Notes: generated by a model not told the origin, from the sequence alone. A stretch of 64,000 nucleotides of DNA from an uncultured Pelagibacteraceae bacterium (GCA_902614655.1 CACMLX010000001.1:1-64000), one strand, 5' to 3'. Counted from the first letter of the stretch, positions 1-9,169 are shown. Program-made: numbers and translations.

Positions 1-366
1 GACTGGTATGTTCAATCTCGCGGTTTGCAATATACAAAATTTAGAAGTATTACAGCTTTATCAAAAGGTCAGACTCCAGGCCCAGAGCTATCAATAAGCA
101 AACTTGTTACAGCGTCAAAAATGCAAGATGTGTCAGCTTATGCGCTCGAACTGATGGATTCTTCAGGAATGGTACATCACGATCAAAACCCTGTATTAAA
201 GAACTTATTTCAAAATGGATATTTTTTCTCTGCGGCAATGAGAATTGCTGGTGGCACAGATGAAGTTCTTCGTAATATTATTGCAGAGCGAGTTCTTGGG
301 TTACCACAAGATGAAAGAGCGGATAAAAAAGTTCCATTTAACGAACTTCCTTCTGGCAAAAACTAA
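1..366 (+). CDS. Acyl-CoA dehydrogenase, C-terminal fragment (cut by window edge)
   Basis: Frame 1 is open from the first base to the TAA at 364-366, so this is the last 121 residues of a longer gene. The track's TTG start at 25 is an artefact of the edge. The end reads GGTDEVLRNIIAERVLGLP, the typical close of flavin-dependent acyl-CoA dehydrogenases (helical C-terminal domain that packs on FAD). The family oxidises acyl-CoA to 2-enoyl-CoA and passes electrons to ETF. Two further acyl-CoA dehydrogenases lie at 5.8-8.3 kb, so this strain has several. Substrate cannot be judged from the fragment. Confidence 0.85.
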   Translation, partial: DWYVQSRGLQYTKFRSITALSKGQTPGPELSISKLVTASKMQDVSAYALELMDSSGMVHHDQNPVLKNLFQNGYFFSAAMRIAGGTDEVLRNIIAERVLGLPQDERADKKVPFNELPSGKN

Positions 367-373
367 GCTCTAA

Positions 374-1225
374 GTGTTTACAACGATATTTAGCAATGTT
401 GCCTCTGGCGACTTGCTATTTTCTGTAATGTTATTGGTTAGTACTGGTATTTTTGCTGGATTTATTGCAGGGCTTTTTGGAATTGGAGGAGGTGTAGTTG
501 TTGTACCTGCTTTATACTATATCTATACACTAGCAGAAGTAGATGAGAGTATAAGAATGCACTTGGCTGTTGGAACTTCCCTTGCAAATATTGTTCCAAT
601 TTCAATTATATCAGCAATAAATCATCATAGAAGAGGTTCAGTCAATTTAGATTTTTTAAAATTTATTTTTTTGTCATTATTAATTGGAGTGATTTTTGGG
701 TCGATAGCAGTATCCTTTCTTGAAGGTAGCAGCCTAATACTAATTTATTCTATAATCTTATTTTTTGTTGCTCTTCAATTTTTCTTTTGGAAAGATGAAT
801 GGAGATTTGCAGATAAATTTCCAAACAATTTAAAAGGTCATGGTTATGGATCAACAATTGGTTTTTTATCTGTAATAATAGGTGTTGGTGGTGGCTCAAT
901 AAGTATACCCATCTTAAAACTTTATAACTTCGATATACACCGTGCCATTGGAACCGCTGCTGGCATTGGAACAATAATTGCTGTTCCTGGTACAATTGGC
1001 TTCATTATAGCTGGAATTCAAAATAATGTATCTCTACCACTAACTTATGGATATGTAAGTTTAGTAGGTTTAATTTTAATAACGCCCATGACAATTATAG
1101 GCGCCCCTTTAGGAGTAAGATTTGCCCATTATCTCTCCAAAGGTAAATTAAGTTTTATTTTTGGTTTATTTATTTTATTTATGTCCATTCGATTCTTTAT
1201 TGAATGGGCATCATTAACATCATAG
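374..1225 (+). CDS. TauE/SafE-family membrane exporter (DUF81)
   Basis: A 283-residue polytopic membrane protein with an inverted-repeat plan. The glycine motif GLFGIGGGVVVVPAL lies near residues 33-47 and is echoed as IIGVGGGSISIPIL near 167-180, as in TauE/SafE (sulfite/organosulfur anion exporter) proteins. About eight hydrophobic segments are visible. The start is GTG, 7 bp after the upstream stop, without a clear Shine-Dalgarno. Its last 6 bp overlap the convergent phosphohexomutase. The transported anion cannot be assigned; sulfite, sulfoacetate and other small anions are all known in the family. Confidence 0.85.
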   Translation: MFTTIFSNVASGDLLFSVMLLVSTGIFAGFIAGLFGIGGGVVVVPALYYIYTLAEVDESIRMHLAVGTSLANIVPISIISAINHHRRGSVNLDFLKFIFLSLLIGVIFGSIAVSFLEGSSLILIYSIILFFVALQFFFWKDEWRFADKFPNNLKGHGYGSTIGFLSVIIGVGGGSISIPILKLYNFDIHRAIGTAAGIGTIIAVPGTIGFIIAGIQNNVSLPLTYGYVSLVGLILITPMTIIGAPLGVRFAHYLSKGKLSFIFGLFILFMSIRFFIEWASLTS

Positions 1226-2728
1226 TTTTTGGTCGTATTCTCCAACTTTACCAGTTTCATTTAAAAGTGTGTTAATGTATTTAAAAATCATTTTAACTTC
1301 TTCATTTGAAACAAGGCTTTCGATAACTATAACTAAAGATGGCTTATTTGATGACGCTCTGATTAATCCCCATGATCCATTGGATAAGCTAAATCTAATT
1401 CCATTTACTGTATTTGTTTGAACTATTTCACAATCAGCAACTTTTGTTTTATTTTTTTGGTCTTGAATTATTTTATTTATAATTTCATCTACGACCGCAT
1501 ATTTTTCTTCATCCTTACAGAAAGGCGCCATAGTAGGAGATTGATAGGAAGTATTTAAATTTGAATACAATTCAGACATACTCTTATTTTTATGGTGATC
1601 CAAATATTCAATCATCATAGAAGCTGATCTCAAACCATCGTCAAAGCCCAGTCCCAAGGGCTTACCAATGAAAAAATGACCACTTTTTTCAAAACCGCAT
1701 AAAGCATTTATTTCTTTAACTCGCCTCTTCATATGTGAGTGACCAGTCATCCACATATCAACAGTGCAATTATTTTTCTTCAAAATCTCATTATTAAAAA
1801 ATAAACCAGTCGACTTTACATCGATAACAAATTTTGAGCTTGAATATTTCTCAGATAAATACTCTGAAAGCATTAATCCTATTTTGTCAGAAAATATTTC
1901 ATTACCTTCATTGTCCACAACCCCAAGACGATCGCCATCGCCATCAAAAGCAAATCCTACATCTGCATTATTATCTTTTACGCTTTTTGCAAGATCATTA
2001 AGCATTGTTAGATCTTCTGGATTAGGATTATAATTAGGAAATTTAAAATCTAAATTGCAATGCAATTCAATTACTTCACATCCAAGGCTTCTTAACAAAT
2101 CAGGGGCAAATGCACCTGCTGTTCCATTACCACAAGCTAAAACAATTTTTAAATTTCTTTTTACTGATTGTGTGCCCTTTAGATATTTTAGATATGCTTC
2201 ACGAATACCATTTTTAAACTCGTAACCGCCGTTATTTGACGCAATAAAATCATGACTATTTTCAGTAATAGTTTTTATTTTTTTTATATCATCAGGACCA
2301 AATGTAAGTGATTTTTCTATTCCACATTTTATCCCAGTCCAACCATTTGCATTATGGCTTGCAGTTACCATAGCAAGACTATCGGTATCTAAGTGATGTT
2401 GGGCAAAGTATACCATTGGCGATAAAGCTAAACCAACATCGATTACTTTGAGACCGCTTGTCAATAACCCTTTTGTTAGATGGTACTTTACCTCAGTGCT
2501 GTATGATCTATAATCTTGACCAATAACGATTGATGAGCCTTGACCTTTAGAATTGCTTATATATTTTCCAAGGCTGTAACCAAATATTTCTAATCCTTTT
2601 TTGCTTATTTCTTCCGGATAAAGCCAACGTGCATCGTACTCTCTAAACCCGTTTGGAGATATTTGAGCCTTGTCTAAACTTTCGTTAAAATCAAAAGAAA
2701 GAGGTTTTTGATTTTCAAAAATTTCCAT
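1220..2728 (-). CDS. Phosphomannomutase/phosphoglucomutase
   Basis: A 502-residue alpha-D-phosphohexomutase. The active-site phosphoserine loop is TASHNANGWTG at residues 122-132 (Ser124 predicted to carry the phosphate). The metal-binding loop is DGDGDR at 262-267, and a sugar-binding loop FEKSGHFF follows near 350. The usual TASHNP is TASHNA here. These enzymes interconvert hexose-6- and hexose-1-phosphates (Man or Glc) for GDP-mannose, LPS and other polysaccharide precursors. The length fits the ManB/AlgC-type family rather than GlmM (about 445 residues). It is transcribed away from the cobalamin riboswitch and shares that intergenic region. Confidence 0.9.
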   Translation of the reverse strand: MEIFENQKPLSFDFNESLDKAQISPNGFREYDARWLYPEEISKKGLEIFGYSLGKYISNSKGQGSSIVIGQDYRSYSTEVKYHLTKGLLTSGLKVIDVGLALSPMVYFAQHHLDTDSLAMVTASHNANGWTGIKCGIEKSLTFGPDDIKKIKTITENSHDFIASNNGGYEFKNGIREAYLKYLKGTQSVKRNLKIVLACGNGTAGAFAPDLLRSLGCEVIELHCNLDFKFPNYNPNPEDLTMLNDLAKSVKDNNADVGFAFDGDGDRLGVVDNEGNEIFSDKIGLMLSEYLSEKYSSSKFVIDVKSTGLFFNNEILKKNNCTVDMWMTGHSHMKRRVKEINALCGFEKSGHFFIGKPLGLGFDDGLRSASMMIEYLDHHKNKSMSELYSNLNTSYQSPTMAPFCKDEEKYAVVDEIINKIIQDQKNKTKVADCEIVQTNTVNGIRFSLSNGSWGLIRASSNKPSLVIVIESLVSNEEVKMIFKYINTLLNETGKVGEYDQKL

Positions 2729-2769
2729 TTTTTTCTTGCTTTGTAATTTCGAATATACAATAGTTTCAA

Positions 2770-2994
2770 TGTTGGTTCACGTAAAGTGAATAACAGGGAA
2801 TAAGGTTTAAAGCCTTAACTGTACCCGCAACTGTAACTCTGGAATTTAAGTACAGATACCACTGATTAATCGGGAAGGTGTGCTTAAGTAGTGATGGAGA
2901 AGTCAGGAGACCTACCAACAAAGCATAGTCATCCACAAGTGATCGGGATAATCATTTGGACATTATGTTTGCGGTGACTTCTAACTGGAGGCAA
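2770..2994 (+). promoter_or_regulatory. Cobalamin (B12) riboswitch, probably translational
   Basis: The 5' leader of the TonB receptor carries conserved cobalamin-aptamer blocks in order: a GGTTCAC start, CAGGGAA, the L5 segment TACCCGCAACTGTAA (2822-2836), CCACTG, TCGGGAAGG, then the core AGTCAGGAGACCTACC (2901-2916). Downstream, TTGCGG at 2969-2974 is exactly complementary to CCGCAA at 2825-2830, as expected for the L5-L13 kissing loop. The kissing element sits about 10 bases before the Shine-Dalgarno CTGGAGG. In addition, AGAAGTCA (2898-2905) is a perfect complement of TGACTTCT (2975-2982), a plausible alternative pairing. No hairpin plus T-run is present, so ligand most likely blocks ribosome access. 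Confidence 0.93.
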
Positions 2995-2996
2995 AG

Positions 2997-5228
2997 ATGA
3001 CTAAGATGACCAAAAGACTATTATTCTCAATAATTATATTTCTTACTTTTATTAATAATATAAGTGCTGAAACGCCGGAAATTCTCATAAACCCTAGCAG
3101 TGAAGAGTACACTCGACTTTCATCCGGCTTAGCTGGATCAAATATCACTATAATCTCAAAAGAAGAACTCAAATTATATCAAAACAAATCCTTGCCAAAA
3201 ATAATAGAAAGCTATTCAGGTATTTCTACGAGAACAACGGCATCTGGATATGACGGAGTATACACCACATTAGACATGCGGGGTTTTGGAGAAACAGCGA
3301 AATCAAATACTCTGATTCTAATTAATGGTAGACGCCTCAATGACGTTGATATGTCAACCATAAACTCTCATATACCCACAGAGAGCATTGAAAGAATTGA
3401 GATAATAAGAGGAGGATCAGCTGCGACATTGTACGGTTCAGGTGCAGTCGGAGGTGCAATTAACATCGTTACAAACAATAAGGATATAATTAATTCTCTT
3501 AAAACCTCAATTGGTTCATATGGCAATAAAAGTGCGGATATATCATTATTCACTAAAATAAACGATCAGAGTTCTGTTGGTCTTTTTGGATCTCAAACTA
3601 CAAACAGTAATTACCGAGATGCATCAGATTTTGATGAAAGTAATATTTTATTAAATATGAATCATAAAGTTGAAGATATAACTTTAAATATAGACGTGAT
3701 GTCGATGGAAAATGAAAAAGATCTCCCAGGTGGAAGAATCAAAGGGGGTGAAGTTTATAATTACCATATTTGTAACCGCTACGAAGACAGCAAGACAGCA
3801 AGAAACATAGGTGGAAGCACATTAGAAAATGGAGACTCATGTAATACGGAACGACGAGTAGATTATGCTAATACTGAAATGGACTCAATTAACGCCAGTG
3901 TTGTTGTTCCTCTAAATGATATGAATAAGATTTTTATTAACACTGGCTACAGAGATAAAACAGATAAATCTTTTTTCGGAGCCAACGCAAATACAGCGTC
4001 TACCCCAAATAACAGTGATAGATATACAGTCACAACAATCGACGGAAATACTTTTAATTCCAGATACGAGACAAAGCAAGTTAATGAAACTCACTCTAAT
4101 ATCTTAAGCATAGGATATGACTTTGCACATTCTTTTTATGACTCAACAAAACACAGAAAAGAAGATGAGGCAATGGGACAACAAATTTTTGCCAATCTAA
4201 AGGTCAGATCATTATATTTTCAAAATACTGCATATGTAAATGAAAGTGACCTTACAATTTCATTGGGGTATAGAGATGAAAAAAGTATGTTTGGAGCTCG
4301 TGATGACATCGATAAAACAGCTCCTGGTTTTGCTGACGTTGACTACGGTGAGTATGGAATTTACCCAGTCATTTATGATATGACAACTCATAACGATACA
4401 ACGAGCAATCAGGCATTCAATGTTGGTTTTGAAAAAAAATTAAATAGAGGTCTCTCTTTGTATGCAAGTTATGCCGAGTCTTTTCGAATTCCTAATATTG
4501 ATGAAAGAGTTGGCTCTTCGAACCTTAAGACAACCTTTGATCTAAAACCTCAGGAGTCTGAGGGTTACGATATTGGAGTCAGATATTTCACAGATAAACT
4601 TAATTTAGATGTTAGTTATTATTCAATCGATACAACAAATGAAATACAATATAGAAATGGTATAAATACAAATGTAGATCCGATTGAGCGTAAGGGCTTT
4701 GATATTGATTTTGGATATAGTCTTGATCAATCTAATAAGTTAAAGGGATCGTTTAGTTATACTGTTGCTGAGTTTACTTCCGGAACACTTACGCCGGGAG
4801 TAAGTACTTATGGAGAAACATTTGCACCTAATACGTGGCAAAATCTCTTAGGTGGAGTTGATACATTAAATTTAAGAGGTAAATCAGTACCACTTATTTC
4901 ACCAATACAATTTACTTTAGCTTATGAAACTGAAGTGAGAAACAATTTAACACTTGATTTAGAATTGAATTATTTAGATAAAAAATATGTTTCGAATGAT
5001 GAAGAAAATATAGAGCCGCAGATACCAGATTATTATATTGTAAATTCGTACTTTAGTTTTGATGATAAAAACTACACACTTAATTTTGGCGTAAACAATT
5101 TATTTGATGAAGCGACATACGATTATGCAGTTTCAAGTACTTTTCATAATGACGCACATTACGGATTATCCAATGTATACCCATTACCAGAACGAAATTT
5201 ATTCTTTAATTTTGGATATACTTTTTGA
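2997..5228 (+). CDS. TonB-dependent outer-membrane receptor, BtuB-like
   Basis: A 743-residue outer-membrane receptor. Residues 1-24 form a signal peptide ending NISA. The plug domain contains SIERIEIIRGGSAATLYGSG (from about 130) followed by AVGGAINIV, the hallmark of TonB-gated transporters. The C-terminus ends in aromatic FNFGYTF, typical of a barrel recognised by BAM. Start ATG 2997 has a good CTGGAGG site; a second in-frame ATG nine bases on is possible. The cobalamin riboswitch directly upstream points to cobalamin or a related corrinoid as ligand, driven by TonB-ExbBD from elsewhere. Vitamin specificity is inferred from the switch, not from the protein itself. Confidence 0.9.
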   Translation: MTKMTKRLLFSIIIFLTFINNISAETPEILINPSSEEYTRLSSGLAGSNITIISKEELKLYQNKSLPKIIESYSGISTRTTASGYDGVYTTLDMRGFGETAKSNTLILINGRRLNDVDMSTINSHIPTESIERIEIIRGGSAATLYGSGAVGGAINIVTNNKDIINSLKTSIGSYGNKSADISLFTKINDQSSVGLFGSQTTNSNYRDASDFDESNILLNMNHKVEDITLNIDVMSMENEKDLPGGRIKGGEVYNYHICNRYEDSKTARNIGGSTLENGDSCNTERRVDYANTEMDSINASVVVPLNDMNKIFINTGYRDKTDKSFFGANANTASTPNNSDRYTVTTIDGNTFNSRYETKQVNETHSNILSIGYDFAHSFYDSTKHRKEDEAMGQQIFANLKVRSLYFQNTAYVNESDLTISLGYRDEKSMFGARDDIDKTAPGFADVDYGEYGIYPVIYDMTTHNDTTSNQAFNVGFEKKLNRGLSLYASYAESFRIPNIDERVGSSNLKTTFDLKPQESEGYDIGVRYFTDKLNLDVSYYSIDTTNEIQYRNGINTNVDPIERKGFDIDFGYSLDQSNKLKGSFSYTVAEFTSGTLTPGVSTYGETFAPNTWQNLLGGVDTLNLRGKSVPLISPIQFTLAYETEVRNNLTLDLELNYLDKKYVSNDEENIEPQIPDYYIVNSYFSFDDKNYTLNFGVNNLFDEATYDYAVSSTFHNDAHYGLSNVYPLPERNLFFNFGYTF

Positions 5229-5252
5229 TATAGAGGAGATATAAATTATTAA

Positions 5253-5771
5253 ATGCAAATTAATAAAAAAATTATTTTTGGTATTTCAATAGTATTTGTA
5301 TTGGCATTAAGCAGGGTACTGCCTCATCCTCCTAATTTTACGCCAATATTAGGAATGGCTTTTTTTGCAGGTGCCGTATTTGATAAAAAAGTATTGGCAT
5401 ATTTTATTCCAATTCTAGCAATGTTGGTTAGTGATTTATATTTAGGTTTTCATGCTGGTATGCCAATAATTTATTTTGCTATTTGTGTGTGTGTATTGAT
5501 TGGTACTTTTTTTCACTCAAAGTTAAATCTAACTACTTCATTTTTAGGAATTAGCGCAGGTGTAATATCTTTTTATTTAATATCAAATTTTGCTGTTTGG
5601 TATGGATCAGGAATGTATGCTTCTGATTTGAATGGACTAATCACTTGCTACATAATGGCCCTGCCATTTTTGCAAAATACATTTTTATCAAGCATTTTCT
5701 ATGGTATGGCCGCTTGTGTATTATATTTAATGGCTGATAAACATCTAAAATTTAGCGCAAAACAGGCCTAA
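5253..5771 (+). CDS. DUF6580-family putative transport membrane protein
   Basis: A 172-residue protein with about five hydrophobic helices. The N-terminal signature SRVLPHPPNFTPILGMAFFAGA (residues about 21-42) and the following AMLVSDLYLGFH match the family called DUF6580, annotated as a putative transporter and resembling in size and plan the substrate-binding S component of ECF transporters. It starts 24 bp after the receptor stop with GAGGAGAT upstream, so it is probably on the same B12-switched transcript. The context suggests inner-membrane passage of the corrinoid brought in by the receptor, because no BtuC, BtuD or BtuF is in the window. The biochemical role is unproven. Confidence 0.75.
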   Translation: MQINKKIIFGISIVFVLALSRVLPHPPNFTPILGMAFFAGAVFDKKVLAYFIPILAMLVSDLYLGFHAGMPIIYFAICVCVLIGTFFHSKLNLTTSFLGISAGVISFYLISNFAVWYGSGMYASDLNGLITCYIMALPFLQNTFLSSIFYGMAACVLYLMADKHLKFSAKQA

Positions 5772-5834
5772 AAGAATATTGAAAAGCTTTTTTTTTAACA
5801 TTATATAATTATAAATACAATTTTAGGAGATTCT

Positions 5835-7037
5835 ATGGATACCGCGTTTTCAAATGAAGATTTAAAGTTTCAAAGTGAAATAAGGGATTTTATTAAAACA
5901 AATTACCCACAAGAACTCAGAGATTCAATCAATTCAAAAAGAAAACTAGGTAAAGAACTCTCGAGAGAAGATCTTACGGCTTGGCATAAGATTTTAGGAA
6001 AGCACAATGGTTGGTCAGCACCAAGTTGGCCTAAACAGTATGGTGGGGCAGAATTTACTCCTACACAAAAATATATTTTCGAGCAAGAATGCGCAAAAGC
6101 TGAATGTCAATATATTATGCCATTTGGAATAAATATGGTCGGCCCAGTAATTTATACATTCGGAAATGAGGAGCAAAAAGCCCAACACTTGCCTGGAATT
6201 TTGAGTGGTGAAGTTTTTTGGTGTCAGGGTTATTCAGAACCTGGCTCAGGTTCGGATCTTGCTTCATTAAAAACGAGTGCCGTGAAAGAAGGTGACCATT
6301 ATATCGTTAATGGACAAAAAACATGGACTACAATGGCACAGTATGCAGATTGGATCTTTTGTTTAGTAAGAACCAATCCTGATGCAGAAAAACCTCAACA
6401 AGGCATTTCATTCCTTTTGATTGATATGAAAACTCCCGGTGTAACAGTTAGACCTATCAGGCTTATGGATGGAACTCATGAGGTGAATGAAACTTGGTTT
6501 GATAATGTCAAAGTTCCAGTAGAAAATTTAATTGGTCAAGAAAATATGGGTTGGACGTATGCAAAATTTTTATTAGCTCATGAAAGATCAGGTATTGCCG
6601 GTGTTGCAAGATCAAAGAAAGCAATAGAAAGAATAAAACAGATTGCTAGTTCTGAAATGTCATACGGCGAACCTTTAATTCAAGACCCAGCATTTAAAGC
6701 AAAAATAGCAGCTGCAGAATTAGAGTTATCAGCACTTGAATACACAGAATTAAGAACGCTTGCAAAGGACTCTGCTGGTAAAGGTCCTGGGCCAGAGTCT
6801 TCTCTTTTGAAGATTAAGGGAACAGATATTCAGCAAGCTGTTACTGAGTTGGCTATGGAAGCTGTTGGATATTACGCAAATCCTCACCTTGGCACGACTT
6901 TGAGTAATGAATATGTCGGTCCAGATTATGCTACTAATCTATCAGGAACATACTTTAACTTTCGTAAGGCATCCATTTATGGAGGATCTAACGAAATTCA
7001 AAGAAATATCATAGCTAAAATGGTCCTAGGTCTTTAG
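5835..7037 (+). CDS. Acyl-CoA dehydrogenase, catalytic-type subunit
   Basis: A 400-residue flavoenzyme with the full three-part acyl-CoA dehydrogenase plan. The FAD/substrate loop YSEPGSGSDLASLK is at 133-146, the mid beta-domain carries QKTWTTMAQYADWIFCLVR, and the end is YGGSNEIQRNIIAKMVLGL. AGGAGAT lies 6 bp before ATG. It is followed 43 bp later by a second, divergent acyl-CoA dehydrogenase. This side-by-side pairing of an intact copy with one lacking standard FAD-loop residues is the arrangement of alpha2beta2 acyl-CoA dehydrogenases known from bacterial steroid side-chain degradation. Oxidation of acyl-CoA is secure; the substrate and heteromer are inferences. Confidence 0.88.
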   Translation: MDTAFSNEDLKFQSEIRDFIKTNYPQELRDSINSKRKLGKELSREDLTAWHKILGKHNGWSAPSWPKQYGGAEFTPTQKYIFEQECAKAECQYIMPFGINMVGPVIYTFGNEEQKAQHLPGILSGEVFWCQGYSEPGSGSDLASLKTSAVKEGDHYIVNGQKTWTTMAQYADWIFCLVRTNPDAEKPQQGISFLLIDMKTPGVTVRPIRLMDGTHEVNETWFDNVKVPVENLIGQENMGWTYAKFLLAHERSGIAGVARSKKAIERIKQIASSEMSYGEPLIQDPAFKAKIAAAELELSALEYTELRTLAKDSAGKGPGPESSLLKIKGTDIQQAVTELAMEAVGYYANPHLGTTLSNEYVGPDYATNLSGTYFNFRKASIYGGSNEIQRNIIAKMVLGL

Positions 7038-7080
7038 TACCTTTTGACATCTTTACTGTCATAACTTATAACGCTTTTTT

Positions 7081-8259
7081 ATGAATTTTGATTACACCGA
7101 GGAACAGACCTTGCTCGACAACATGGTTACTTCTTTTGTAAGAGATAATTATGATTGGGACACGCGTTGCAATATAGTTAAATCAGAAGAGGGATGGAAA
7201 GAAGAAAATTGGAAACAATTTGCGGAACTTGGTCTTCTAGGCGTTCCATTTGATGAAGCTTATGGAGGGCTTGGTGGCAAATCTGCTGATTTAATGATTG
7301 TAATGGAACAGTTTGGAAAAGGACTGGTTGTTGAACCATATTTACCAACAGTAATATTAGCTGGTGGGTTGATATCAAAACTTGGATCTGAGGAACAAAA
7401 GAATTCGATTATACCAGAAATAATCTCAGGCAATATAAGATGTGCGTTTGCATATGCAGAACCACAAAGTAGATTTGATTTAAATGATGTTAAAACGTCA
7501 GCAGTACTTAACGGAAATGACTATGTATTAAACGGTTTTAAGTCGGTGGTATTTGGAGCAGGCATGGCTTCACACTTAATAATTTCTGCTAGAACTGACT
7601 CAGAGCAAAGGTCTGAGTCTGGAATTACATTATTTATTGTTGATACAAAGTCTGAGGGACTTACACTGCAAAATTATCCAACAATTGATGAATACAGAGC
7701 CTCTGAAGTTATTATTGAGAATCTAAAAGTTTCAAAAGATAATGTTTTAGGAAAAGTTAATATGGCTTATGATGCCATTGAGGAAATTGTAGATATAAGC
7801 ACTATTGCTGCATGCTCTGAAGCAGTTGGTATCTTGCAAGTTTTAAAAGACTCTACAACTGAATATTGCAAAAATAGGAAACAATTCGGACAGTCAATTG
7901 CTAAAAATCAGGTTATACAACACCGTCTTGTGGATATGATGATTGAGTATGAACAGGCAAAGTCAATTCTTTACATGGCAGTCACAGCAGATTTGACTAA
8001 TTCAGATGAACGAAGAAGAACAGTGTCAGCTGCTAAAGCACGTATAGGTAAAGCAATAAAATTTGTAGGCGAAAGCGCTATTCAATTGCATGGCGGAATG
8101 GGCGTTGTTGATGAATATATGGTAAGCCACTATTTTAAAAGAGCGACAATGATTGGAGTACTATTTGGAAATACTGACTATCATATGAAAAGATATATGA
8201 CACTTACCCAATCTGGCATTCCATCATCTGACGAAGTAATTTCAGTTAGTGTTACTTAA
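7081..8259 (+). CDS. Acyl-CoA dehydrogenase-like protein, probable partner subunit
   Basis: A 392-residue acyl-CoA dehydrogenase fold. The usual TEP-x-G/A-SD loop has become YAEPQSRFDL (near 121), so several FAD/substrate contacts are not standard. The C-terminal helices are well kept: QLHGGMGVVDEYMVSHYFKR near 338-357, followed by GNTDYHMKRY. There is no clear Shine-Dalgarno before the ATG, but the gene lies only 43 bp after the preceding dehydrogenase in the same orientation. The probable role is the second subunit of a mixed complex with that enzyme. It could instead be an independent enzyme for an unusual acyl-CoA. Confidence 0.82.
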   Translation: MNFDYTEEQTLLDNMVTSFVRDNYDWDTRCNIVKSEEGWKEENWKQFAELGLLGVPFDEAYGGLGGKSADLMIVMEQFGKGLVVEPYLPTVILAGGLISKLGSEEQKNSIIPEIISGNIRCAFAYAEPQSRFDLNDVKTSAVLNGNDYVLNGFKSVVFGAGMASHLIISARTDSEQRSESGITLFIVDTKSEGLTLQNYPTIDEYRASEVIIENLKVSKDNVLGKVNMAYDAIEEIVDISTIAACSEAVGILQVLKDSTTEYCKNRKQFGQSIAKNQVIQHRLVDMMIEYEQAKSILYMAVTADLTNSDERRRTVSAAKARIGKAIKFVGESAIQLHGGMGVVDEYMVSHYFKRATMIGVLFGNTDYHMKRYMTLTQSGIPSSDEVISVSVT

Positions 8260-8266
8260 ATAAAAT

Positions 8267-9169
8267 TTATTCAGCGAGTTTTTTAAATATGTGAGCTGTA
8301 TGTTCTGCTCCTGTTTTGAGCGCCTTACCATCATCCATATTCGATGCTTCAGCCCACTTTTCAGCTAACATATCCGCGTTAAGTTCATCGCCTTTGAGAG
8401 CGACACCTTGTGAATGAACTATTTCTGCAGAAGCAAATACACCAGCACCGGCTGATATCATCGCACCATTCGGTGCGTCTTCTGATGCCATAAACATAAC
8501 TGCAGGTGAAACAGTTTCAGGTTTTAAACTATCGAAAACTGCATCTGGCATTCCTAAATTTTCTGTCATTCGTGTTGCCGCAACAGGAATTAGAGAATTT
8601 ACTTTAATATTATATTTCATACCTTCAATTTTAAGAGTATTCATTAGTCCAACAACTCCCATTTTAGCTGCACCGTAATTTGATTGTCCAAAATTTCCAA
8701 ATACACCAGAAGATGAAGATGTCATGATAATTCTTCCATAATTTTGTTCTGTCATAATTGGCCAAACCGCTTTTGTACAATAAACAGAACCCATCATATG
8801 AACGTTTACTACAAATTCGAAATCATCAAGTGTTACTTTTGCAAACGACTTGTCTCTTAGAACACCTGCATTATTTACTAAAATATCAACACGACCAAAG
8901 GCAGCCATTGTATCATCAACTAATTTTTTCACGCCTGCTTTGTCAGTTACACTTGATCCGTTAGAAATTGCCTCACCACCCATGGCTTTTATTTCATCAA
9001 CTACATTATCAGCAGCTTCACTTGATCCACCAGTACCATCAACAGAACCACCTAAGTCATTTACTACAACTTTAGCTCCTCTTTTTGCAAATTCTAATGC
9101 GTGACATCTTCCAAGACCACCACCTGCGCCTGTGACTATTGCAACTTTATCGTTAAAACTAATTGTCAT
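8267..9169 (-). CDS. SDR-family 3-hydroxyacyl-CoA dehydrogenase, HSD17B4-like
   Basis: A 300-residue short-chain dehydrogenase. The nucleotide-binding TGAGGGLGRCHALEFAKRG is at 14-32, followed by VVVNDLGGSVDGTGGSS, a stretch characteristic of the dehydrogenase domain of multifunctional enzyme type 2 (HSD17B4). NNAG is near 98, and the catalytic YGAAK carries Tyr and Lys. In this family it oxidises (3R)-hydroxyacyl-CoA with NAD+. It is convergent with the acyl-CoA dehydrogenase pair (7 bp gap) and overlaps the next minus-strand gene by 4 bp. Its neighbours suggest a beta-oxidation-type route, but no thiolase is in the window. Confidence 0.88.
   Translation of the reverse strand: MTISFNDKVAIVTGAGGGLGRCHALEFAKRGAKVVVNDLGGSVDGTGGSSEAADNVVDEIKAMGGEAISNGSSVTDKAGVKKLVDDTMAAFGRVDILVNNAGVLRDKSFAKVTLDDFEFVVNVHMMGSVYCTKAVWPIMTEQNYGRIIMTSSSSGVFGNFGQSNYGAAKMGVVGLMNTLKIEGMKYNIKVNSLIPVAATRMTENLGMPDAVFDSLKPETVSPAVMFMASEDAPNGAMISAGAGVFASAEIVHSQGVALKGDELNADMLAEKWAEASNMDDGKALKTGAEHTAHIFKKLAE

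Noticed and set aside
5772-5834. AAAAGCTTTT followed by T-run as a terminator after the DUF6580 gene
   Set aside because: The stem is only AT-rich and about 5 bp, so it is too weak to call.
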